Source of the DNA: an uncultured Muribaculaceae bacterium
GTDB lineage: Bacteria > Bacteroidota > Bacteroidia > Bacteroidales > Muribaculaceae
NCBI GenBank assembly: GCA_947626355.1
Contig: CANQRV010000032.1
Span: 1 to 32,807, forward strand
Direction of reading: 5' to 3'
DNA: 32,807 nt
The position numbers and the translations under genes are program-made. Of this stretch, positions 1-6,435 are shown one piece after another. The notes under the pieces were generated by a model. It had not been told where the DNA came from and made no database searches. It saw nothing but the letters and a program-made list of their open reading frames with translations. The stretch's first letter is position 1. Each line of letters opens with the position of its first letter.

Positions 1-23
1 AATCCGCGCCTCCACACGGCAAT

Positions 24-45
24 CACAATCCATTTTCGGATTGTG
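24..45 (-). terminator. Possible ppiD terminator hairpin
   Basis: An 8-bp perfect inverted repeat (CACAATCC / GGATTGTG, 6-nt loop) lies about 45 nt past the stop codon of the ppiD-like gene on its transcribed strand. No clear U-tract follows, so termination is a guess. The rest of positions 1-91 shows no gene. Confidence 0.3.
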
Positions 46-91
46 AAAGCGGGCCTTTAACTGAATATCCCTAAGTAGCGGGGCAGCGGCA

Positions 92-2230
92 TCAGTCGCC
101 GGCCTCGAACTTATAGATGCGGTTGTCGATCCTGTCGGCTCCTCTCACCATGCCGTTGAGGTCGGGGTTGACGAGCTGGAAATACTGCTGCTCATACTGA
201 CGGTCGGTATAGGGGAACGATTCCTTGGATGTGGCGTTGACCACGAATGCATACACACCGTCGTCGCCCTTTACGAGACGCACGGTCTTGGAAGGCCTGG
301 AGCCGGAAATCATACCGATGACCTTGGCGTCGCGCACACTGGCGCCACGGCCGAAGCGGAACTTGTCGTTGTTGCGGGGCTCGACACCCATTGCGGCGGC
401 CACATTGCCGACCGACTGGGTCTTGCCCTTATACTGCTTGATCATGTCGTCGCCGGCCTTGGAGTTTCTGACCCTGCTGGTGAGATAGGTCTTGACGTTC
501 TTGTTTGAGACGGGCATGAAGTCATCGTATTCGGAATTGACAGCCACAGCGTAGAGCATAGGCTGGCTGGCGTCTTTCGATTCATAGATATGGCTTACCT
601 GACCCGGCTCGGCGTCGACCATCACCCAGCGCACCACCTGACGCGACTCGGGATAGTAGACCTGCATTCCTGCGGCGCGTGGCACGGCGGGAGCGGAGCT
701 GCTGAGGCTGAGGTCCTCGATGGAGTAGCCTGCCTTGGCGGCATTGGCGTTGAAGGCCTTGGCCGTGTTGTTGTCGGCGAGGAATTTCTCAAGCTGGGCG
801 CGGGCCTCGTTGACGGTCTTGGTGCTTGGCACGAGGCTGTAGTTGACCTCGTCAAACTCGTAAGCCTCCTTCATGGCTCCGAGACGGGAAACCTGTGCGA
901 GGACGGCACCCTGCTGATTGCTCATGATCTCCACAAAGCGTCCGTTGGCATTGACGAGGGTGTCGAGCTGTGACTCCTCGATGGCGCCCGTGCGGCCATC
1001 CTTGTTGAAGAGGACGATCCACTGCTCCTTCTGGGCGAAGACGCTGTCGGGCGAGAACTTCGTATTGATGGAGTCGACGGAAAGGGAGCCGGCATTGAGG
1101 GTTGCGAGCACCTTGGAGGGGAGAGTGGCGCCCACCACCTGCACGAGATTGAGCTGGATGGAGTCGCGTGTCTGGAAACGGCGTCCCATCCTGACGGCCT
1201 GGAATCCGCGGAGGTCGTTGCGGATGAGCTTCACTGAGTCGGCGGGAGCGGAAGCCAGATAGTTCTTGAGCTCGCCGGCGGGGAGGCTTGAGGCAAGCAC
1301 CTCTCGGTGGTCGAGCGAGACACCCTCGCGGCGGGCCTGGCGGCTGAGCCGGGAAGCGCTGTCGGCGAGTGTCTTCACTGTCTGGTCGGCGAGAGCCTTG
1401 GCTGCGGCGCGGTCGGTCTCGGAAGGAGTGACCCTCACGGAGATGAAGCTGACGTCTTTTGTGGGCTCAAGCACCTTGAACTGGCCCTTGCACTCGGCGT
1501 AGGCGGCGTTGAGCTCCTGCTCCGACACGGGATATTTCGACTCTGAAATCTGGCCGAAGGGCTTGTAGGCCACATCGACGTTCATTGTATTGACGTAGTC
1601 GTTGTAGATGGCACGCTTGTCGAGGTCGTTGGCTTTCACCGAATTGTAGAGCAGCTTCTGGTAGGTCTGCCTTGCCACGAGCTTCTTTGTCTCCTCCTCC
1701 ATAGCGATCCAGGCCCTCTGGAATGGAGCCATCTGTGACTCGGTGACACCGTGGCGCGTGGGATTGAAGACCACCTCGTAGGCCTGCTGGGGCGTGGAGA
1801 CGTTGAGGCCTGACGCGTTGAGCTGCTGCATCAGGGTGTTGAGGGTGGGATTGACGGGATTGTCGATCACGTAGTAGCGGAGCTGCGAGGGGCTCGTACG
1901 GATGCCTGCGCGCTCTACGCCGGCGTCGAGCAGCTTTTCGCTCACGAGCTCCTCAAGTGCGATCTGGGAGAGGAGCTGGGTGTCGAAATTGGCGTACTGC
2001 TGGGGGTTCTGACGCCGGGCCTGCTCGAGGCGGGTGTTGACTTCCTCACGCTTGCGCTGATATTCGGGGTAATCGATTTTCTCCTTGCCGACCTTGGCCA
2101 CTACGGTGTGGTCGCCGAAAAGGTTACGGCTGTTGGTGAGGGCGTCGCCAACGATGAAGGCAAGCAGCGCCACACCGATGATGACGATGAGGAACACCGA
2201 CTTGCTTCTGATTTTCTCTAAAGTTGCCAT
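92..2230 (-). CDS. ppiD: PpiD/SurA-like periplasmic folding factor
   Basis: 712-residue protein of the Bacteroidota SurA-N-domain peptidyl-prolyl isomerase type, anchored in the inner membrane with the bulk in the periplasm, where such proteins assist folding of exported proteins. One N-terminal membrane segment is visible at about residues 11-30 (VFLIVIIGVALLAFIVGDAL), followed by a SurA_N-like helical region to about residue 160 and long alpha/beta domains. A typical active parvulin signature (ARHIL..., GGDLGW) is not visible; the region where it is expected reads IQLNLVQVVGA, so catalysis is doubtful and a chaperone role is likelier. The start chosen is MATLEKIRSKS, the conserved opening of the family; an in-frame ATG 72 nt upstream lies in the probable leader. 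Next to metK, but with its own promoter. Confidence 0.82.
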   Translation of the reverse strand: MATLEKIRSKSVFLIVIIGVALLAFIVGDALTNSRNLFGDHTVVAKVGKEKIDYPEYQRKREEVNTRLEQARRQNPQQYANFDTQLLSQIALEELVSEKLLDAGVERAGIRTSPSQLRYYVIDNPVNPTLNTLMQQLNASGLNVSTPQQAYEVVFNPTRHGVTESQMAPFQRAWIAMEEETKKLVARQTYQKLLYNSVKANDLDKRAIYNDYVNTMNVDVAYKPFGQISESKYPVSEQELNAAYAECKGQFKVLEPTKDVSFISVRVTPSETDRAAAKALADQTVKTLADSASRLSRQARREGVSLDHREVLASSLPAGELKNYLASAPADSVKLIRNDLRGFQAVRMGRRFQTRDSIQLNLVQVVGATLPSKVLATLNAGSLSVDSINTKFSPDSVFAQKEQWIVLFNKDGRTGAIEESQLDTLVNANGRFVEIMSNQQGAVLAQVSRLGAMKEAYEFDEVNYSLVPSTKTVNEARAQLEKFLADNNTAKAFNANAAKAGYSIEDLSLSSSAPAVPRAAGMQVYYPESRQVVRWVMVDAEPGQVSHIYESKDASQPMLYAVAVNSEYDDFMPVSNKNVKTYLTSRVRNSKAGDDMIKQYKGKTQSVGNVAAAMGVEPRNNDKFRFGRGASVRDAKVIGMISGSRPSKTVRLVKGDDGVYAFVVNATSKESFPYTDRQYEQQYFQLVNPDLNGMVRGADRIDNRIYKFEAGD

Positions 2231-2327
2231 TCTTGTTATAGCTGTTTTGGTTAATTCTACAGAAAAAAGCCGCATCGCGTGGTCTCCCTGTCGGGAAATC
2301 ACCGCATGATGCGCCGGAAAGAGTGCG

Positions 2328-2361
2328 CAAAGATAACAATTTTAGGCTAAAACGCCAACAA
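2328..2361 (-). promoter_or_regulatory. Promoter of the ppiD-like gene
   Basis: Bacteroidota sigma-ABfr type promoter read on the minus strand. The -7 element is TATCTTTG (2335-2328), and TTG at 2358-2356 (a second TTG just upstream) sits 20 bp before it. Transcription would start near 2321, giving a leader of about 90 nt before the MATLEK start at 2230. Confidence 0.65.
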
Positions 2362-2421
2362 GGGAGGTTAATATTATGCATTTTTCACCATAAACGGTCT
2401 CTGAGCGGCGCCTCGGAAGGG

Positions 2422-3744
2422 TCAACGGCCGATATCGAAGGCCTTGCGGATGGCGTCGACCATATCGAGACGCTCCCACGTGAAAAGCTCCACATGACGG
2501 CTGGCGCCGGCGCCGGGGATGGAGTAAAGCTCCTTGTCGACGGCCACTGGAGTGCGGCCCATGTGGCCGTAGGCGGCGGTCTCTCTGTAGATGGGGCTGC
2601 GCAGGCCGAGACGCTTCTCTATGGCCGCGGGCCTGAGATCGAAAAGCTCCTTCACCTTCTCCGCGATCACGGCGTCGGTGAGACCCTGACGCGCCGTGCC
2701 GTAGGTGTTGACGAAGACATTGACGGGCTCTGCCACGCCGATGGCGTAGCTCACCTGCACGAGCATCTCGCGGGCAACGCCGGCGGCCACCATGTTCTTG
2801 GCTATATGACGGCATGCATAGGCAGCCGAACGGTCGACCTTGGAGGGATCCTTGCCGGAGAAGGCGCCGCCTCCGTGGGCACCGCGGCCACCGTAGGTGT
2901 CTACGATGATCTTGCGGCCGGTAAGGCCTGTGTCGGCATGCGGGCCGCCAAGCACGAACTTGCCGGTGGGGTTGACGTAAAGCCGGTAGCTGTCGCCGTC
3001 GAAAAGCTTCCGCACCTTCTCGGGAAGAGTGGCCATGACGCGGGGAATCAATATCTCCTTCACGTCTTTGCGGATGCGTGCGAGCATCTCTTCGTCGGCG
3101 GCCTTGCGGGCCTCGGGTGTGTCGGCCAGCGGCGCTATGAACTCATCGTGTTGCGTGGAGACTACAATGGTGTCGATTCTTAGAGGAGTGCCGTCGTCGG
3201 CGTATTCGACCGTGACCTGGCTCTTGGCGTCGGGACGGAGGTAGGTGACGAGCTTACCCTTGCGGTAGTAGGTCATCTCCTTCCCCTCGCGGCGGATGTC
3301 GGCGAGCTCGAGAAGGATGCGGTGGGCGAGCTCGAGAGTGAGGGGCATATACGAATCGGTCTCGTCGACGGCGTAGCCGAACATCATGCCCTGGTCGCCG
3401 GCACCCTGCTCGGCGTCTTCACGGCTCACGCCACGGTCGATGTCGCCGCTCTGCTCGTGGATGGCGGTGAGCAGCCCGCAGGAGTCGCCGTCGAAACGGT
3501 ATGCGCCGCGGTTGTAGCCGATGCTCTTGATCACGGTGCGCACCACTTTGGGAATGTCGACGTAGGCATGGCTCTTCACCTCGCCGGCCACAACGACCTG
3601 GCCTGTGGTGCAGAGGGTCTCCACGGCTACATGGCTCTGAGGATCCTGGGCGAGAAACTCGTCGAGGATGGCATCGCTGATCTGGTCGGCCACCTTGTCG
3701 GGATGGCCTTCGGAAACTGACTCGGACGTAAACAGATAACTCAT
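2422..3744 (-). CDS. metK: S-adenosylmethionine synthase MetK
   Basis: Methionine adenosyltransferase, 440 residues, makes S-adenosylmethionine from methionine and ATP in the cytoplasm. The sequence opens with [20 protein letters not shown], carries the [13 protein letters not shown]-loop signature, and has the C-terminal block [18 protein letters not shown] followed by [18 protein letters not shown], all diagnostic of MetK. Length fits the Bacteroidales form (about 430). The start at MSYLFTSES is fixed by homology; a longer in-frame reading from 3831 would run into the leader. It is preceded by a leader of about 210 nt with a SAM-II-like aptamer and its own promoter, so feedback control by its product is expected. 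It stands alone between a secreted-protein gene and ppiD. Confidence 0.97.
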   Translation of the reverse strand: MSYLFTSESVSEGHPDKVADQISDAILDEFLAQDPQSHVAVETLCTTGQVVVAGEVKSHAYVDIPKVVRTVIKSIGYNRGAYRFDGDSCGLLTAIHEQSGDIDRGVSREDAEQGAGDQGMMFGYAVDETDSYMPLTLELAHRILLELADIRREGKEMTYYRKGKLVTYLRPDAKSQVTVEYADDGTPLRIDTIVVSTQHDEFIAPLADTPEARKAADEEMLARIRKDVKEILIPRVMATLPEKVRKLFDGDSYRLYVNPTGKFVLGGPHADTGLTGRKIIVDTYGGRGAHGGGAFSGKDPSKVDRSAAYACRHIAKNMVAAGVAREMLVQVSYAIGVAEPVNVFVNTYGTARQGLTDAVIAEKVKELFDLRPAAIEKRLGLRSPIYRETAAYGHMGRTPVAVDKELYSIPGAGASRHVELFTWERLDMVDAIRKAFDIGR

Positions 3745-3795
3745 TTCAATATCAGAATAAAAAGATTTACAAAAAAGTGAGTGCGGGCCGGGCAC

Positions 3796-3822
3796 AAAAA
3801 AAAAGACAAATCCATAGTGGAC
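3796..3822 (-). promoter_or_regulatory. Putative expression platform of metK leader
   Basis: On the minus strand positions 3822-3812 read GTCCACTATGG, complementary (with two G-U pairs) to CTATGGTGGAC at 3927-3917, which includes the 5' strand of the riboswitch P1 stem. Positions 3811-3805 (ATTTGTC) are also complementary to GACAAAT at 3919-3913, and nine consecutive T residues follow at 3804-3796. Either pairing would compete with the aptamer. The layout fits a switch acting through alternative structures and possibly termination; the mechanism is inferred. Confidence 0.45.
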
Positions 3823-3876
3823 CTGCCTCAACGCTGGCGCCGCCGGCCCCGTGGAGGGGCATAGACGCCGGATGCA

Positions 3877-3923
3877 GTTTTAGCATTTTTTAGAGTGGTT
3901 GCAAGCAGCCAAATTTGTCCACC
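3877..3923 (-). promoter_or_regulatory. SAM-II-like riboswitch aptamer upstream of metK
   Basis: Read on the minus strand this 47-nt segment has the SAM-II plan. P1 is GGTGG (3923-3919) paired with CCACT (3898-3894). The long loop contains TTTGGC (3913-3908) and ends in GCTTGCAA. Downstream comes GCTAAA (3884-3879), which pairs with TTTGGC to form the six-pair P2 pseudoknot (UUUGGC/GCUAAA, one G-U). The GCUUGCA before the 3' P1 strand and the terminal GCUAAAA are hallmarks of the class as I know it from alphaproteobacterial met genes. Position in the leader of the SAM synthase gene supports the call. It was recognised by eye; no covariance model was run. Confidence 0.72.
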
Positions 3924-3940
3924 ATAGGCCTGAAGACGAG

Positions 3941-3989
3941 GCGTCTTCCGGATTCCGCTGCAAAAGTAGCGAAAAAATCCGGAAGACGC
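3941..3989. repeat. 14-bp inverted repeat spanning the metK promoter
   Basis: Perfect 14-bp inverted repeat: GCGTCTTCCGGATT at 3941-3954 and its complement at 3976-3989, with a 21-nt spacer that contains the metK -7 element. A third copy of the arm core (GAAGACG, 3932-3938) allows a second, tight 7-bp hairpin with 3942-3948 in the transcript. It could be an operator, a terminator for the gene at 4033-5835, or both. Confidence 0.6.
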
Positions 3990-3991
3990 AA
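3961..3991 (-). promoter_or_regulatory. metK promoter
   Basis: Minus-strand Bacteroidota promoter: -7 element TACTTTTG (3968-3961) and a -33 TTG (3991-3989) separated by exactly 20 bp. Predicted start near 3954, giving a leader of about 210 nt that contains the SAM-II-like aptamer. Confidence 0.7.
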
Positions 3992-4032
3992 ATATCAGGC
4001 GCTTAAAAACGCGGGGTATCTTGAAGCCGGAG

Positions 4033-5835
4033 TCACCTGGCGACTATTCTGCTTGTCTTGCCGCCGGCGACGCGGATCACGATCTCGCCCTTGGCGGGAT
4101 TCTGGATCTCGACGCCCTGGAGGTTGAAGTAGCGCACCTCGGCAGAGTCGACGTCAATGTCCTCGACGCCGCTTTCGGGCGACATAGCGAGGGTGACGGA
4201 GAAGGAGGTGTCGCTGCCCCACTCGATGGGATAGGTCTGAGTGACGTAGCCCTCCCTGGCGAGAGTGACCTCAAGACCGGGGATAGCCTCCTCGGCGAGC
4301 TCGATGAACGCCATGCCGTAGTCGTTGGTGGTCCATGTCCCCTCGACATTGTTACACGTCACGGTCACGCCCGGGAGTATCTCCTGCTTCTCGTTGATGA
4401 CGGTGATGTCGAGCACAGGAGCCGGGAGGGCAAGCTGGATGTCGAGCTTGTTGTCGCTTGCGCCGAGCTCCACGTCAGCCGAATAATAATAGATGAAATC
4501 GGCGGAGAAGGAGTCGATGTGATATGTCTCGGTGGGAACGGCGGGAACGTCGGTCACCTCATAGTAGCCGCTGTCGTCGGCCATTGCGAAGCCATAATAA
4601 TCAGCGGAGTTGGAGATTGCGACTGATGCGCCGGCAGCGGGCGAGCCGTCGGGCAGAGTGATTACACCGGAGAGGAACACCTCACCCTGGACAGCCCCGT
4701 CGATGCGGTAGTAGTAGACGAACGGGGGCAGCTGGTCGGTGACGCCTTCCCATGTGCCGAACGTCAGTCCGTTGGTCTGGAGGGCATAGCGGCCGGGAGC
4801 GAGAGCCATTGAGCCGCCCTCCAGCTCAGTGCCGTCGACGTTGAAGGGCTTGAGGTGTATGGTCTGGCCGTCGGTCTCGAACTGCACCTGATAGCGCACG
4901 AGCGGGTCGCTGAGAAGATTGTTGTCGTCACCCACGGCATATACATAGCTTGCCGACATGGTGTCGGGCATCATGATCTCATATCCGTCCGGGAGGGTGA
5001 TGTCAATGTCGCCGAAAGCCTCGATGGTGCCCTCTGCGGGGTTAATGGCCGGCGCCGGCATATCGGTGACTACATACGCGTAAAGGGCCTCGAAGTTCTG
5101 ACGGATCTCGCCTGTGAGCTGGTCGGGGGCGACGTAGGAAATGGCTCCGGGAGAGATGAGGAGGTTGTAGTTGCCGTTGGCGGTGATGGGGTTGCCATTT
5201 CCGTCGGACACATTGAGCACGATGACATTGTTGAGTCCGGTGACATTATCAGTCTCGACAGTGGCCGTCAGGGGGAAATCGTCGATGAGGCTGCCGAAAG
5301 AGAAGAGGGAGGGGTCGATCGACTTGATGTCGGCAGCATAGGCGACGGTGAGCACTATCTGGCTTATCTCGCCCACCACACCGGGAGCCGGATAAGATGA
5401 AATGGGACGCAGGATCTCATAGTTTAGGTCGAGGGCCGGCGATGGAGTCATGTCTTCGCCGATGAGCCATGTGCCTTCGGGGATGGTGATGCGGTAGATG
5501 CCGGCATCGCGGTAGATGTGCTTGAACTGGATTGCACCGGTGGGATAGCCCATGGCGTCGACGTATGCGGTGTTGGCGGGGAGCTCCTCGGCGGGAGTCT
5601 CGGAGCCGTCGACATAGATGCAGCAGAAGCCTTCAGCCTCAGGGTTGGCCTGCGGAGTGCTGGTGAAAGTGACGGAAATCTGGGATACGCCCTGCACGTC
5701 GGCATTGTTGGAGGTGTCGACGATGCCCTGAGCGGGACTGACCTCCACCCCTTCGGGAAGCGGATTGGGCGTTACGTCGGCAGCCGCGAAAAGCGATGAG
5801 CCGACCATAGCCAGAGAGAGTAGATAATGTTTCAT
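4033..5835 (-). CDS. Secreted protein, carboxypeptidase-regulatory-like and sorting domains
   Basis: 600-residue exported protein of unknown function. It begins with a signal peptide (MKHYLLSLAMVGSSLFAAAD), continues through Ig/beta-sandwich-like segments, and has a carboxypeptidase-regulatory-like fold at about residues 380-460 (GVITLPDGSPAAGASVAI...SGYYEVTDVP) with a second such repeat after it (ITVINEKQEILPGVTVTC...). The C-terminal end (VRYFNLQGVEI, then KGEIVIRV, then GGKTSRIVAR) matches the type IX secretion C-terminal sorting tail common in Bacteroidales, so export across the outer membrane or surface attachment is likely. Acidic and aromatic-rich composition fits a surface protein. 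No enzyme active site was recognised. It is monocistronic, between tRNA-Pro and metK, and no clear promoter was found in the 78 bp between its start and the tRNA terminator. Confidence 0.75.
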   Translation of the reverse strand: MKHYLLSLAMVGSSLFAAADVTPNPLPEGVEVSPAQGIVDTSNNADVQGVSQISVTFTSTPQANPEAEGFCCIYVDGSETPAEELPANTAYVDAMGYPTGAIQFKHIYRDAGIYRITIPEGTWLIGEDMTPSPALDLNYEILRPISSYPAPGVVGEISQIVLTVAYAADIKSIDPSLFSFGSLIDDFPLTATVETDNVTGLNNVIVLNVSDGNGNPITANGNYNLLISPGAISYVAPDQLTGEIRQNFEALYAYVVTDMPAPAINPAEGTIEAFGDIDITLPDGYEIMMPDTMSASYVYAVGDDNNLLSDPLVRYQVQFETDGQTIHLKPFNVDGTELEGGSMALAPGRYALQTNGLTFGTWEGVTDQLPPFVYYYRIDGAVQGEVFLSGVITLPDGSPAAGASVAISNSADYYGFAMADDSGYYEVTDVPAVPTETYHIDSFSADFIYYYSADVELGASDNKLDIQLALPAPVLDITVINEKQEILPGVTVTCNNVEGTWTTNDYGMAFIELAEEAIPGLEVTLAREGYVTQTYPIEWGSDTSFSVTLAMSPESGVEDIDVDSAEVRYFNLQGVEIQNPAKGEIVIRVAGGKTSRIVAR

Positions 5836-5910
5836 GATGAAAAGAGATTATGTTGTTGATTGCCGACCGGGACGCCGGCCTGAAAATGAGAAAACAAGGT
5901 CAGAATATAA

Positions 5911-5947
5911 AAGCAAATGCCTGCGAGCTAAAGCCTGCAGGCATTTG
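5911..5947 (-). terminator. Intrinsic terminator of tRNA-Pro
   Basis: Perfect 11-bp inverted repeat (5914-5924 and 5937-5947, 12-nt loop) begins at the base after the tRNA 3' end. On the minus strand it is followed by CTTTTATATT. It ends the tRNA transcript ahead of the secreted-protein gene. Confidence 0.7.
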
Positions 5948-6021
5948 TCGGGGTGAGGCGACTCGAACGCCCGACCTCTACGTCCCGAACGTAGCGCGCT
6001 AACCAACTGTGCTACACCCCG
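5948..6021 (-). tRNA. tRNA-Pro (anticodon CGG)
   Basis: A complete 74-nt cloverleaf on the minus strand. The acceptor stem is CGGGGTG/CACCCCG with discriminator A. The D arm contains AGTTGGTTAGC, the anticodon stem is CTACG/CGTAG around loop TTCGGGA (anticodon CGG, proline), and the T arm has loop TTCGAGT. The CCA end is not encoded, as is usual in Bacteroidota. It is flanked by its own promoter and terminator, so it is an independent unit. No integrated element is seen at its 3' end. Confidence 0.95.
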
Positions 6022-6037
6022 AGGATTTAATCGGCTG

Positions 6038-6068
6038 CAAAATTAGCAAAAAAGCGCGATATGTGCAA
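6038..6068 (-). promoter_or_regulatory. tRNA-Pro promoter
   Basis: Minus-strand -7 element TAATTTTG (6045-6038) with TTG at 6068-6066, spacing 20 bp. Transcription would begin about 10 nt before the mature tRNA 5' end at 6021. Confidence 0.72.
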
Positions 6069-6120
6069 ATAAAAATAATGATTTTAAAATTCCTTTACCT
6101 CGCGAAGCGACATAACGCCC

Positions 6121-6432
6121 TCATTGCGCGGGGATTGTATCGGAGAGATAGTCTCGCGAGGCAAAGGAGGCGGAGCTCTTGCGTGTGTCGCGGCTGCGCT
6201 TGCGCCGCGACGAGGAACGCTTTTTCTTCTTGTGGCTCCGCTTCCGGATGGAGTCGGATGATTCCTCAGCTATGGAATCGGGGACGAGAGAAGCGACCGA
6301 CGTGTCGGGCACGGGGGCGACGGTCTGACGGCGGCAGTTGTGGAGAGAGGCCGCGCCGATCACTATGAAGACGATGGCGGCGAGCACGAGCACTCCCCTC
6401 TTCTCCGCCGCCGTGAGCTGCTTGCGGGCCAT
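6121..6432 (-). CDS. Small basic single-pass membrane protein, unknown
   Basis: 103 residues. A short N-terminal segment (MARKQLTAAEKRG) is followed by one hydrophobic helix (about residues 13-29, VLVLAAIVFIVIGAASL), a linker rich in Pro, Val and Ser, and a strongly basic Lys/Arg/Ser tail (KKKKRSSSRRKRSR). Only the membrane topology can be read; no family was recognised. It starts 3 bp after the stop of tamL, so it is almost certainly co-transcribed and translationally linked with the vanZ-tamB-tamL group. That position hints at an envelope role, but function is unknown. Confidence 0.7.
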   Translation of the reverse strand: MARKQLTAAEKRGVLVLAAIVFIVIGAASLHNCRRQTVAPVPDTSVASLVPDSIAEESSDSIRKRSHKKKKRSSSRRKRSRDTRKSSASFASRDYLSDTIPAQ

Positions 6433-6435
6433 GGG

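Noticed and set aside
2231..2302. 24 extra N-terminal codons for the ppiD-like gene
   Set aside because: The family opens at MATLEKIRSKS; the extra codons do not resemble a signal and lie in the predicted leader.
2323..3183. Open frame of 286 codons opposite metK
   Set aside because: Antisense to a certain MetK; low-complexity Gly/Val/Asp/His composition is typical of shadow frames.
3745..3831. 29 extra N-terminal codons for MetK
   Set aside because: They translate the leader and T-tract region; MetK proteins begin at the [14 protein letters not shown] block.
5948..6021. tRNA-Pro as integration site of the mobile element
   Set aside because: The element begins about 17 kb away near 23190 and no repeat of the tRNA 3' end was seen there.
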